Positions 1 through 8,192 are shown, numbered from the stretch's first letter. The stretch: 61,512 nt of DNA from Mycolicibacterium moriokaense (GCF_003347205.1 NZ_QQBJ01000031.1:1-61512), one strand, 5' to 3'. Notes: a model not told the origin generated them from the sequence alone. Made by a program: numbers and translations.

Positions 1-2
1 CC

Positions 3-515
3 TTCCGGCCCGGTCGTGCGATATCGGGGTTCGTCACCGGGGCGCAGGGGTTGGGTCATGTGGTGCTGGCGACGCCGGACCTCGCGCAGGCCGACCGGTT
101 TTTGCGGGGGGTGTTGGGGTTTAAGAAGAGTGATGAGATTTACACCTTCATCGATCTGTGGTTCTACCACTGCAACCCGCGCCATCACAGCATCGCGTTG
201 ACTCCGATGCCGGGTGTGCGGGGACTGCATCACGTGATGGTCGAGGTGCAAAGTTTTGATGATGTGGGGATGGCTTATGACCTGTGCATGTCGCGCAACA
301 TCCCGCTGAGCATGACGTTGGGGCGCCATGTCAACGATCGGATGGTGTCGTTCTACGTCCGAACACCGAGCGGTTTTGATCTCGAGTACGGCTGGGATGC
401 GGTCACCGTCGACGAGGAAACCTGGACCGTCGCGCAGTACGACCGACCCAGTGTGTGGGGCCACCAGATGGTCGCCCAAACACCACCAGGAGCACTCGAA
501 GCCGCAACAACATGA
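3..515 (+). CDS. Extradiol ring-cleavage dioxygenase, C-terminal part (5' truncated by window)
   Basis: This is the C-terminal part of a type I extradiol (vicinal-oxygen-chelate) dioxygenase of the 2,3-dihydroxybiphenyl 1,2-dioxygenase kind. The family opens catechol-type rings next to the two hydroxyls using Fe(II). The frame is open from base 3, so the start lies left of the window. The three metal ligands of the family are visible: His in the first strand (GLGHVVLATPD, about base 57), His in GLHHVMVEV (about base 231), and Glu in GFDLEYG (about base 382), with the usual Tyr/Arg-rich strand before it. A ring-hydroxylating dioxygenase follows on the same strand, so both probably belong to one aromatic pathway. 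The actual substrate cannot be read from the fragment. Confidence 0.85.
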   Translation, partial: FRPGRAISGFVTGAQGLGHVVLATPDLAQADRFLRGVLGFKKSDEIYTFIDLWFYHCNPRHHSIALTPMPGVRGLHHVMVEVQSFDDVGMAYDLCMSRNIPLSMTLGRHVNDRMVSFYVRTPSGFDLEYGWDAVTVDEETWTVAQYDRPSVWGHQMVAQTPPGALEAATT

Positions 516-578
516 ACACCGTATTCAGAAAACCATCTGTCAAAGCTCAATCACCAGCGCACGGAAAGGGGAGGCCCG

Positions 579-653
579 ATGAATCATCACCATCGGGTAG
601 ACCCCAGGATCGGCTATGCGAACCGAAAGCGGTTTGAATTGGATTATCAATAG
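579..653 (+). CDS. Possible 24-residue peptide with strong ribosome site
   Basis: A very short frame starts MNHHHRVDPRIGY and ends at a TAG 70 bases before the dioxygenase alpha subunit. It is preceded by an unusually good purine-rich ribosome site (aaaggggagg, 5 bases before the ATG). The peptide is basic and contains three consecutive histidines. It could be a leader peptide, the relic of a longer gene, or chance. Nothing recognisable is encoded. The rest of the 516-723 interval shows no other gene. Confidence 0.25.
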   Translation: MNHHHRVDPRIGYANRKRFELDYQ

Positions 654-723
654 CAATTCTTTTTCGGATTCGAGTTAGAACAGAAATTTTTATCCAGCCA
701 GACCAAGAAACGTAGGAGATGAC

Positions 724-2121
724 ATGTCCATTGTCGGAGATAAGAACGACATCCAGCAGCTGATCGCAGCGGGTCAAGAAAGCCTTGCAAAGGGTCGTCT
801 GCCCGCCGGATTGGTCGCCAACGCGGAAGTTCACAAGCTTGAAGCGCAGCGAGTTTTCGGGACGTGCTGGCAATTCCTGGCCCACGAGACGGAGGTACCC
901 GAGGCGGGCGATTACGTGGTGCGATATCTAGGCGGCGGTTCAATCATCGTTGTCCGCGGCGAGGACGGCGAAGTGCGCGCGATGGCTAATTCGTGTCGGC
1001 ACCGCGGGACACAACTGTGCCGCACGGAGATGGGCAATACCTCCCACTTCCGCTGCCCCTATCACGGCTGGACCTACCGCAACACCGGAACTCTGGCCGG
1101 CGTGCCGGCGCAAAAAGAGGTCTACGGGGTCGAGATGGACAAAAACGAGTGGAGTTTGACCCAGGTTCCGCGCCTCGAGAACTATGGCGGATTGATCTTC
1201 GGTTGCCTAGACGAGAAGGCAGCACCTCTCGTCGACTACCTGGGCGATATGGCGTGGTATCTGGACCTCATCACGAAGAAGACCCAGGGTGGACTGGAGG
1301 TGCGTGGCGAGCCGCAGCGTTGGATCATCGACTCCAACTGGAAGCTCGGCGCAGACAACTTCGTCGGGGACGCCTACCACACGTTGATGACGCACCGATC
1401 GGCGGTGGAACTCGGTCTGGCTCCGCCCGATCCAAAATTTGCATCGCAACCCGCCCATATCAGTCTCTCCAACGGTCACGGCCTCGGCGTCCTCGGGGTG
1501 CCACCCGGCCAACCGATGCCGCCCTTTATGAACTATCCACGAGAGGTCGTCGACGGGCTCGCCGAGGCTTATGGCGACCAGGACCACGCAGACATGCTGC
1601 AAGGTACGGCCTTCATTCACGGCACGATCTTTCCGAACCTCTCATTCCTCAACGTCCTCATCGGTAAGGACAACAAGTCAATGCCGGTGCCGATGTTGAC
1701 GTTTCGGCTGTGGCGGCCACTGTCACACGACGCGATGGAAGTTTGGTCGTGGTTCCTCGTCGAGAAGGACGCCGACGAAGAGTTCAAACAGCAGTCGTAT
1801 GAAACCTACGTGCGAACCTTCGGCATTTCCGGGGTGTTCGAACAGGACGACGCCGAGACCTGGCGCTCCATCACTGCGGGAACGCAAGGCCTTCTCGCAG
1901 GCAGCCAGATGCTCAACTTCGAAATGGGCATGGGTGTCCTGACGAGCGACGACACTTGGAAGGGGCCCGGTCGTCCCCTGTCCAGCGGGTACGCGGAGCG
2001 TAACCAACGCGAATTCTGGGGTCGCGTGCTGGAGTTACTCACCGACACGGGCGACGACGCCAGCGAAACTGGGCCCCAACTGCGCGCGCAGCCTCTGACC
2101 GGTGCGGACGAGGTCGCCTGA
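724..2121 (+). CDS. Rieske ring-hydroxylating dioxygenase, alpha (large) subunit
   Basis: This is the catalytic subunit of a three-component aromatic dioxygenase, which inserts both atoms of O2 into an aromatic ring to give a cis-dihydrodiol. At 465 residues the length is normal. The Rieske [2Fe-2S] ligands are Cys91, His93, Cys111 and His114 (CRHRG and CPYHGW). The mononuclear iron site is seen as DAYHTLMTH, with His219, His224 and the bridging Asp216. The start is fixed by aggag five bases upstream of ATG 724. The beta subunit, a small unknown protein and a ferredoxin follow on the same strand. No reductase gene is present nearby, so electrons must come from a reductase encoded elsewhere. 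The overall style resembles polycyclic-aromatic or phthalate-type actinobacterial dioxygenases, but the substrate is not assignable from the sequence. Confidence 0.93.
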   Translation: MSIVGDKNDIQQLIAAGQESLAKGRLPAGLVANAEVHKLEAQRVFGTCWQFLAHETEVPEAGDYVVRYLGGGSIIVVRGEDGEVRAMANSCRHRGTQLCRTEMGNTSHFRCPYHGWTYRNTGTLAGVPAQKEVYGVEMDKNEWSLTQVPRLENYGGLIFGCLDEKAAPLVDYLGDMAWYLDLITKKTQGGLEVRGEPQRWIIDSNWKLGADNFVGDAYHTLMTHRSAVELGLAPPDPKFASQPAHISLSNGHGLGVLGVPPGQPMPPFMNYPREVVDGLAEAYGDQDHADMLQGTAFIHGTIFPNLSFLNVLIGKDNKSMPVPMLTFRLWRPLSHDAMEVWSWFLVEKDADEEFKQQSYETYVRTFGISGVFEQDDAETWRSITAGTQGLLAGSQMLNFEMGMGVLTSDDTWKGPGRPLSSGYAERNQREFWGRVLELLTDTGDDASETGPQLRAQPLTGADEVA

Positions 2122-2185
2122 TGACGCATCGGGTATCTGCTGGTCGCGCAATCGGGTTCAAGCGAGTCATAAAGGATGGTGTTCC

Positions 2186-2704
2186 ATGGTAGCGACGGTC
2201 GAACAACAGATTCTTCTCCGCAGTGAGATGGAAAACTTTCTGTTCCAAGAGGCGGAACTGTTAAACGACGGCCGGTTTCACGACTGGCTGGAATTGTGTG
2301 CCGAAGATATCCGGTACATCATCCCGGTGCGCATGAGCAGAGAACGCGCCAACGGCGACGGAAATTCGACGACAATGACCCACTGGGACGACGACTACGC
2401 AGGCTTGCAGCTACGGGTGCTACGTCTGGACACCGAATACGCATGGGCAGAAGATCCGCCCTCACGGATCCGACACCACGTGTCGAATGTGCGGGTACAG
2501 CCCGGGACAGGGACGGACGAATACGATGTCCGCTCCAATCTCCTCGTGTTCCGAAATAGGGGGGACAGCCCGCAGCACGACCTCATCTCTGCGGAGCGCC
2601 ACGATGTCATCCGCCGCAGTGAGGTGGGCCTGCGGTTAGCGAGCCGACGGGTAGTGCTTGATCACGCCGTTGTCGGCACCCACAACCTGGCTAACTTCTT
2701 TTAA
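2186..2704 (+). CDS. Ring-hydroxylating dioxygenase, beta (small) subunit
   Basis: This is the structural small subunit of the dioxygenase, an NTF2/scytalone-dehydratase-like cone fold of about 170 residues that builds the alpha3beta3 hexamer. Family features are the N-terminal helix with FLFQEAELLNDGRFHDWLEL, the strand DIRYIIPVRMSRE, and the conserved SRIRHHVSNVRV region near the middle. A longer frame runs upstream, but ATG 2186 is preferred: aaagga lies nine bases before it and family members begin close to this point. It is separated from the alpha gene by 64 bases. A 23-codon frame whose start overlaps the alpha stop codon bridges that gap and might couple translation. The C-terminus (residues 140-172) is typical, so the subunit looks intact. 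Confidence 0.92.
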   Translation: MVATVEQQILLRSEMENFLFQEAELLNDGRFHDWLELCAEDIRYIIPVRMSRERANGDGNSTTMTHWDDDYAGLQLRVLRLDTEYAWAEDPPSRIRHHVSNVRVQPGTGTDEYDVRSNLLVFRNRGDSPQHDLISAERHDVIRRSEVGLRLASRRVVLDHAVVGTHNLANFF

Positions 2705-2751
2705 CGGGTGACGTTGAGGTTGCATCACTTAACGCCTAGGAAGGTGCAGTC

Positions 2752-2970
2752 GTGACAGGCGATGCCAGCACGGAAACGACCATCGCGAACGAGTTCGCGT
2801 TCGTCACTGTGGACAAAATCTATACCCGCAACGGAGAGCGGTTGGAGATCGCCAGTCCCCGCCTTGGGTTCCGTATTCAGCTCGACCCACTGGAACTTGA
2901 GAGTCTGTCGTGGCAAACCAAGGAGAGCCTTTCTCGGTTTCTTCAAGACCCCTACGGTCCCCGCGATTGA
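2752..2970 (+). CDS. Small dioxygenase-linked protein of unknown function
   Basis: This is a 72-residue soluble protein starting at GTG 2752 after a good ribosome site (aggaagg). It has no cysteines and no membrane segment. The N-terminal half looks like beta strands (EFAFVTVDKIYTRNGERLEI) and the C-terminal half like one helix (LDPLELESLSWQTKESLSRFL), ending in a short acidic/basic tail. It sits between the dioxygenase beta subunit and the ferredoxin on the same strand, so it is almost certainly co-transcribed. From position it may be an accessory or assembly factor, or a docking subunit. I do not recognise the family with confidence, and no function is assigned. Confidence 0.7.
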   Translation: MTGDASTETTIANEFAFVTVDKIYTRNGERLEIASPRLGFRIQLDPLELESLSWQTKESLSRFLQDPYGPRD

Positions 2971-3117
2971 GGTGGCGCCAGAACGCAGTAGCGGATCGTT
3001 TCTCGTTCACCCATTCACAGATGGTCGGCAGGACGTCTGCAAGACAACTGCAGGCGCCTCGGCCTGGGACCGCTTGAGCCATGTCGGTGAGGGGCGCACT
3101 TAGTGAGGAGTGGACAA

Positions 3118-3327
3118 ATGGTCCATGCGGACATCGATCCACGTCGGTGCTGCGGCTACCGTTTGTGCGTGGACGTCGCGCCAGACGTCTTCGCGATCAA
3201 CGCCGCTGGGAAGGCGGAAACATTGGTGGGCGACATTCCGGTTGGTCTAGTAGTCGCGGCCCGTGCGGCATCGCACGAATGCCCGTCGGCGGCGATCGCC
3301 ATACGCGATGCCGACCGCCAGCAATAA
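3118..3327 (+). CDS. [3Fe-4S] ferredoxin of the dioxygenase system
   Basis: This is a 69-residue single-cluster ferredoxin of the type that serves actinobacterial P450s and some ring-hydroxylating dioxygenases. The cluster motif is a Cys, five residues, then Cys (CCGYRLC near residues 11-17), with the closing CP motif near residue 55 (ECPSAAI). The spacing and the non-cysteine in the central position indicate [3Fe-4S] rather than [4Fe-4S]. An in-frame GTG lies 15 bases upstream, but ATG 3118 is preferred because gaggag precedes it by seven bases. It probably carries electrons from an unlinked NAD(P)H reductase to the Rieske centre of the alpha subunit upstream. Confidence 0.88.
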   Translation: MVHADIDPRRCCGYRLCVDVAPDVFAINAAGKAETLVGDIPVGLVVAARAASHECPSAAIAIRDADRQQ

Positions 3328-3402
3328 CGCCGCTAACGGCTCACAATCAGAAGAAGGCCGATAGCTCCTCGACGACGTGATGGGATTGTTAGAGGTTGAG
3401 CT

Positions 3403-3663
3403 ATGAGAACGGCTGTCGTCTATCGTCGGCTTGCAACTGCCGCAAAAGATGACTTCGCAAAGGACAACTACAACGCGCCTGATGAAGTGCAATTCGAGCT
3501 ATGCGTTTTCTCTGATGGCCGTGTCGCGCAGCGCTGGATGGTGGGCGCTGGCTCTTGCGTTTGGTGGGATGACCTAGACCATCTGTATAAGGTGCACATT
3601 TACGCGCACCCTGATTACGGAACCAAGGTTGTCTGGTCCGACGGCGAGGTCGAGGAGCTATGA
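3403..3663 (+). CDS. Hypothetical 86-residue protein
   Basis: This is a small soluble protein rich in aromatic residues (several Trp, Tyr and Phe, e.g. WWDDLDHLYKVHIYAHPDYG). The composition suggests a compact beta-rich fold. It follows the ferredoxin by about 75 bases on the same strand and has a weak purine-rich site (agaggttgag) before ATG 3403. No motif links it to a known family. A 39-codon frame starts at 3660, overlapping its stop codon in ATGA style, but gives no recognisable product. It may belong to the dioxygenase transcript or be an independent accessory gene. The remaining bases to 3914 show no further gene. Confidence 0.5.
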   Translation: MRTAVVYRRLATAAKDDFAKDNYNAPDEVQFELCVFSDGRVAQRWMVGAGSCVWWDDLDHLYKVHIYAHPDYGTKVVWSDGEVEEL

Positions 3664-3914
3664 AAGCTGGTGCCATTACGACGCCTCACGTCCAACCTGG
3701 TGCCGGTTATGATCACCGCAGCCACACCGCCGGGTGTCCGCTCCAAACCTCTCTGCTTAACAGAGCCCTCTTCTACTAGAATAGTTTTGTGCATGCGGGT
3801 CCGTGACGCACGACCCTGAGTCGGGGGGCCAGACCTTCGGCGTTGGTGTTCGGCGGAGCGACAGACTCTGTCGGCGAGCTGCGCTTTCCGCAGCGAGAAA
3901 GTGAGGTGTTGCCA

Positions 3915-4916
3915 ATGGCGGCGACGGCGAAGATCGCGGAATCGTACTTTAGCCGACGGGAGACCGTATGCACTGAACAGTTGAGCGCGGCCGAGCACCT
4001 CGCTTCGGAAATTTTCACGCCGCACCGTCTCCGCTTCTCCGGGCGCGGCCAGCGGTTGAATGCCCGGCTCAGCGCCGCCCGCATCGGTGCTGTGACCATC
4101 GGTTATCTGCGGTACGGTGCAGATGTCGAACTCGTCAATTCGACTGCGCTCGATGATTACCACATCAACGTTCCCCTCACGAGCCACGCCGATTCGTGGT
4201 GCGGCTCAGCCACTGCTCAAGCGACGCCCACGCAGGCGGCGGTTTTCCTCCCAGGCCGTCCTGCTGGCATCAAGTGGGCCGCCGACTGTGGCCAGCTATG
4301 CGTGAAGTTCAGCCGCGCGGATCTGGAACTCGAACTCGAAGGCTTGCTTGGAAGACCTGCGATTAGACCGTTGAATATCACGCATAGCATGAACCTGACG
4401 GCGGACAGCAGCCGGGCCTGGCTTGCGCTGCTATCGATACTGTACCGAGAGGTCTCTCGCCCTGAGAGCATCGTGCAACATCCGATGACCGGGCGACATT
4501 TCGAACACTTGCTTATGCATGGGTTTCTACTCGCCCAACCCCATTACCAGGCCATGGCGCTCGCCGCCGCCGACCAACAAGCGGCGCCGCCGCCCAAAGT
4601 GCTGAGGACAGCACTCGACCTGATTGAGGAGCATCCCGAACGGAGTTGGACGACAACCGATCTTGCGCGCGAGGTTGGTATCGGTGTCCGCGCTCTTCAA
4701 GAGAGCTTCAGGCGGCACGTCGGGGTTCCCCCGCTCACGTATCTGCGCGAAGTCCGGCTAATCCGTGCGCACGCAGAACTGGCGGCGTCGTCCGAGGGTG
4801 CCGTCACTGTTGCTCGCGTAGCGATGAAGTGGGGCTTTGGTCATTTGGGTCGCTTCAGCGCGGACTATCGGCGCAAGTTCGGCGTCACTCCCCAACATAC
4901 TTTGCGCGCGAGCTGA
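3915..4916 (+). CDS. AraC-family transcriptional regulator
   Basis: This 333-residue regulator has an N-terminal AraC-binding-like domain (roughly residues 20-190) and a C-terminal double helix-turn-helix (about 235-333). The latter contains the family pattern around DLAREVGIGVRALQESFRRHVGVPPLTYLREVRL and ends with WGFGHLGRFSADYRRKFGVTPQ. The frame is open further upstream, but ATG 3915 has a gaggtg site six bases before it and matches the usual length. Regulators of this subgroup commonly activate neighbouring aromatic dioxygenase genes. Its position just downstream of the dioxygenase cluster and convergent with the reverse lyase operon fits that role. The effector is unknown. Confidence 0.9.
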   Translation: MAATAKIAESYFSRRETVCTEQLSAAEHLASEIFTPHRLRFSGRGQRLNARLSAARIGAVTIGYLRYGADVELVNSTALDDYHINVPLTSHADSWCGSATAQATPTQAAVFLPGRPAGIKWAADCGQLCVKFSRADLELELEGLLGRPAIRPLNITHSMNLTADSSRAWLALLSILYREVSRPESIVQHPMTGRHFEHLLMHGFLLAQPHYQAMALAAADQQAAPPPKVLRTALDLIEEHPERSWTTTDLAREVGIGVRALQESFRRHVGVPPLTYLREVRLIRAHAELAASSEGAVTVARVAMKWGFGHLGRFSADYRRKFGVTPQHTLRAS

Positions 4917-4954
4917 ATTCGCCTTGGCGCAGCGCCATCGAACGGCGTCAGCGG

Positions 4955-5962
4955 CTAGGCCAGGAATCCGTCGACGGTCTTGATGATCTGGTAGGCGACT
5001 CGCAGCGTGGGCACATCCATGGCCAGTTCTTCAGCGGCGGCGACGTAAGGGCCCAGCATGAAGTCGACCTCTGTCTTACGTCGTCGCAGAACATCCTCGT
5101 ACATCGAGGGGTGGCCCGTGTTGCCCTTCTCGCGCATTACTTTGCCCTGTCCGATGACAAACTTGATCGCCTCGTCCGTCGGAAGGGCGTCGAGTTCCTT
5201 GAGGCGGGATAGGGGCGCAAAGAAGTTCATCGGCTCGTAACCCTTCGCGCGGTAGACCGCGAGAAGGTCCTTCGCCAGCGCGACGAAGTACATCGCTCCC
5301 TCAGGCACCTCCATGCCCTCGAAGACCGAGGCGCCAGGGATTGCGCCCAGCGCGGTGACCGACCACGCGGCCGCCAGCGCGATCTGCGCGAGCTTTTCCC
5401 ACTCGACCTGCTCTATGTTGTCCACCGCCATTGAGGGAAGGCCGGCGTTAGTGAAGGCAGTCGTCAGGTCGTCGACGCGCGCACTGCATGAGCCGTCAAG
5501 TTCCCCAAAGTAAGCGGTCACCTCAGCTGTTAGGTGATTGCGTACGAGGCCCGGTTCGAGCAAGGTGCCGCCCTCGATCGTGGAGGCTCCGATCACCCGG
5601 TCCGGCCCAAGCCACCCGGCGAGAGTCGCATCTTTCTCGACGGTGTTCTGCACCGACAACGCGCTGCTCACGACATCGCGCAGGCCGTCAGCCTCTGCCA
5701 GCGCCTGCGCCGTATCTTTGCCTTTCACCGCCAACACTAGGTAATCGAAGTCTCCAGTGGCCTTGGCGGTCTGGTCGACCGCTGTCAAGTTGTCGGTGAT
5801 CACCAGGTCGCCCCGACGGCCCGTGATTCGGAGGCCGTCGCGGGTGATCGCCTCGATGTGCGCCGGCCTACCGACCAGGGTGACATCCACGCCAGTGTTC
5901 GCCAAATAGCCGCCCAGGACCGAACCGAGCCCGCCCGCGCCGAGGATCAAGACGCGCATCAA
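4955..5962 (-). CDS. Ketopantoate-reductase-like (ApbA/PanE family) oxidoreductase
   Basis: This 335-residue NADP-dependent 2-dehydropantoate-2-reductase-family enzyme has the Rossmann motif GAGGLGSVLGG at residues 8-18 and the C-terminal helical domain with the conserved catalytic lysine region (VEWEKLAQIALAAAW, about residue 190). True PanE makes pantoate. A paralogue located beside an aldolase-type enzyme in a catabolic region more probably reduces some other 2-oxo acid. It overlaps the upstream DapA-type gene by 4 bases (ATGA-type), so the two are translationally coupled. ATG 5962 is used, and an adjacent second ATG is equally possible. Confidence 0.82.
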   Translation of the reverse strand: MMRVLILGAGGLGSVLGGYLANTGVDVTLVGRPAHIEAITRDGLRITGRRGDLVITDNLTAVDQTAKATGDFDYLVLAVKGKDTAQALAEADGLRDVVSSALSVQNTVEKDATLAGWLGPDRVIGASTIEGGTLLEPGLVRNHLTAEVTAYFGELDGSCSARVDDLTTAFTNAGLPSMAVDNIEQVEWEKLAQIALAAAWSVTALGAIPGASVFEGMEVPEGAMYFVALAKDLLAVYRAKGYEPMNFFAPLSRLKELDALPTDEAIKFVIGQGKVMREKGNTGHPSMYEDVLRRRKTEVDFMLGPYVAAAEELAMDVPTLRVAYQIIKTVDGFLA

Positions 5963-6936
5963 ATGGCCTCCGCGGCCGTCAGTTTCTCCTGCAGAACTTC
6001 ACGCTCCGGAGCAGACAGCCGGGCTTTGACGGGCGGCCGTACCGGGCCGGCACGAAGCCCCAACAGCTCGAACCACGCCTTCAGATAAGGCATCGCCGCG
6101 ACGTAGGAACCCGTTGCCGCGATGCGGCCGATGAGCACCTCTTCGTACACCTGGCGGATTGCGTCCAGCTTCGTCGACACAGGCAGTGCCCCCGCCAGTT
6201 CACCAGCGAAGGCAAGGTCGGTGTAGTGGTGCAGTTCCTGCCGCCGTTTTCCGTACAGGATCAGAGAGAGCTCCCCATAAAGCACCCGACCCCCGAAGAG
6301 CGCAGCATCATGCGCCCAATAGCGCTCATTCGGCTCGCTGATGACAAGGCGGTCCCCGAAGCGGCGGCGTAACGCGATGCTGTCGGTCCAACTCAAAGTG
6401 CCATTCTTGATCCCGATGACGTTGGAGTGCTCGGCGATCCGAGCGACGGCGTCGTGGGTGTACACGAAACTGGATACCGGCGTCCGGTAGAGCACTAGCG
6501 CCAGCCCGGTGGCAGGCGCCACGAAGTCGAAGTAGTCTACGACGTCGTCGTCGGTCTTGAGCTGAACCGATGGGTTCATTATCTCGGCGCCGGTGAAGCC
6601 CAGAGACGCCACGAAGCGTAATCTTTCGACCGCCTGGTACGCCGACGAGTCCAGAATGATCGTAAACAAGGGAAGGCGGCCGGCGGTGGCGTCAGCGACT
6701 ACCTCGTGGTAGCGCTGCCATTCGGCCAGTGTCATGTTCCATCCCTCAGCGAAAAAGCCGCCGACGACGAGGCCAGTGCAACCCATCTCCACAAACGCGT
6801 CGATGTTCTGCCGCAGACCGTCCTCGTCCAGCTCGAAATCGTCGGTGAGGGGCGTGACAGGACACATATAGAAGCCTCGAAGGTTCTCGGTGGCCCACGC
6901 CCTAGCATCGGATCCGAGCGGTGTCGTGATGGTCAT
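5959..6936 (-). CDS. DapA/NanA-family aldolase or hydratase-aldolase
   Basis: This 325-residue TIM-barrel enzyme belongs to the dihydrodipicolinate-synthase superfamily, which forms a Schiff base between a lysine and a 2-oxo acid such as pyruvate. The expected Lys is Lys177 in VIGIKNG and the partner Tyr is Tyr150 in LVLYRTP. The family strand GCTGLVVGGFFAEGWNMT occupies the position of the usual GTTGE loop, with an altered loop sequence. Members in aromatic gene clusters act as hydratase-aldolases releasing pyruvate from ring-cleavage products, while others are sugar-acid dehydratases. The coupled 2-oxo-acid reductase downstream suggests that the product is a 2-oxo acid or aldehyde. Exact chemistry is not determinable from the sequence. 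Confidence 0.85.
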   Translation of the reverse strand: MTITTPLGSDARAWATENLRGFYMCPVTPLTDDFELDEDGLRQNIDAFVEMGCTGLVVGGFFAEGWNMTLAEWQRYHEVVADATAGRLPLFTIILDSSAYQAVERLRFVASLGFTGAEIMNPSVQLKTDDDVVDYFDFVAPATGLALVLYRTPVSSFVYTHDAVARIAEHSNVIGIKNGTLSWTDSIALRRRFGDRLVISEPNERYWAHDAALFGGRVLYGELSLILYGKRRQELHHYTDLAFAGELAGALPVSTKLDAIRQVYEEVLIGRIAATGSYVAAMPYLKAWFELLGLRAGPVRPPVKARLSAPEREVLQEKLTAAEAI

Positions 6937-7594
6937 CTTGTATGCGGTTCCTTCGGCGGTAGTTCGGCAGTTTGAGGGTTTGAGGCGGACCGACTCGCCT
7001 ACTCCTCCGCTTAATGTTCGAAACTGACGGAGGGCGTTGGCTCTCTGCCGAACATTGCCGGGGAGAACCGTGGACGTCTATCCCGTAAGCGCTGCGGAGA
7101 CTCCGATTCGCGCCCAACCTGTAGCACTTCGACCTTCTTGGAGATGCACCGATTCGTTGCAAATCAGCGAGTCGACAGTGGTTCTGCGCGTCGAAACATG
7201 CCTGCCAATTTCGGCCCCCTTCCGCTGAGTGAAATTCATCGGTTCGCCAGTCTCGAAGTCGTCGGTACCGTAGGCGCCGTGACAGCGTTGATCGACAGCA
7301 ATCCCGACGGCGCCCTGGCGAGTCAGCAGGCGATTAGCGCGGAGATCGCGATCAAATCCGTTCGTCGGCGTGATTGGGATCAGCACGTCACATCGATTTC
7401 AGTTTTGGTTCGTGTGACACCAAATTCTCAGTGGCACCCTTTGCGCATCGATCGAAGAGCCGTGGCGAGCTTGATCCTCGCTGCGCCGTCGGCCGCTGCT
7501 GGTGGGATCCCGTCCATTTTCGATCAGTGGGACGAGGCTGCGGCCGGCCCGCCGACAGACTGCCACACTGATGAAATTGCTTACGAGTAACTCG
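6937..7594. other. Gene-poor interval upstream of the DapA-type operon
   Basis: About 650 bases contain several overlapping open frames on both strands, but none has a convincing ribosome site, codon pattern or motif. The interval should contain the promoter of the reverse DapA-type operon. It also holds a 20-base sequence at 7218-7237 that nearly duplicates the operator-like sequence in front of the IclR gene (listed separately). A decayed regulator gene reading on the reverse strand from about 7240 is possible but not demonstrable by eye. Confidence 0.4.
7218..7237. promoter_or_regulatory. IclR-type operator-like sequence, copy 1
   Basis: The core TTCCGCTGAGTGAAA is an imperfect palindrome. 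The 20 bases match 7218-7237 against 11893-11912 at 19 positions (one T/C difference). The second copy sits directly in front of the IclR gene and the pca promoter. It is therefore a candidate second site for that regulator or a close relative. Confidence 0.45.
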
Positions 7595-8167
7595 ATGCAC
7601 GAAAAGCGCCCTTGCCGCGACAAATTCGACGCTTCGGTACCCACTCCACGCAGGGTGAAGACGGTCAAAAAGGGATCGGCGTCCGGTCTCCTGCCCCGTT
7701 TGACACTAGGTATCGTTGCAGCACTTGGCGTGCAAGCACTACTGATACCGCCCGCCGCGCACGGCGACAACAAGCGACTCAATGACGGCGTGGTAGCCAA
7801 TGTCTACACCATTCAACGCCAGGCGGGCTGCCCGAACGACATCATCATTAGTCCGACCCTCCAGCTCGCTGCCCAGTGGCACGCTCGCGATGCGCTGGCC
7901 AACCGCAACGTCGACGGCGACATTGGATCGGATGGTTCCACGCCCCAGGTGCGGGCGGAAGCCGCGGGATTTAGCGGCGTGGTGTCTGAAACCGTTGCGA
8001 TAAATCCAGCACTCGCGTTGAGCGGCATCGAGCTGATCAACCAGTGGTATTACGACCCGGTCGATTTTGCGGTCATGTCTGACTGTGCAAACACTCGGAT
8101 CGGGGTGTGGTCAGAGAATTCCATCGACCGCACAGTTGTAGTTGCGGTGTACGGCAAGCCCCAATGA
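7595..8167 (+). CDS. Secreted CAP/SCP-like domain protein
   Basis: This is a secreted protein of about 190 residues from the CAP (cysteine-rich secretory/SCP-like) superfamily as found in mycobacteria. A basic N-region (RRVKTVKKG) and hydrophobic stretch (LLPRLTLGIVAALGVQALLIP) end at a likely signal peptidase site after AAHG. The mature part carries CAP hallmarks: an N-terminal helix with LQLAAQWHARDALANRN, the SETVA strand, a WYYDP segment, and the closing CANTRIGVW...VVVAVYGKP strands. The start is uncertain. ATG 7595 is used, while ATG 7571 and GTG 7655 are alternatives and none has a strong ribosome site. It stands alone, with no operon link visible. The function of mycobacterial CAP proteins is mostly unknown. 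Confidence 0.75.
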   Translation: MHEKRPCRDKFDASVPTPRRVKTVKKGSASGLLPRLTLGIVAALGVQALLIPPAAHGDNKRLNDGVVANVYTIQRQAGCPNDIIISPTLQLAAQWHARDALANRNVDGDIGSDGSTPQVRAEAAGFSGVVSETVAINPALALSGIELINQWYYDPVDFAVMSDCANTRIGVWSENSIDRTVVVAVYGKPQ

Positions 8168-8192
8168 GTCAAGAAGCAAGTCAGCGCCCAGA

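Noticed and set aside
7138-7590. A 150-codon forward frame upstream of the CAP-domain gene
   Set aside because: No ribosome site, no recognisable motif, and it overlaps the operator-like sequence and probable promoter of the reverse lyase operon.
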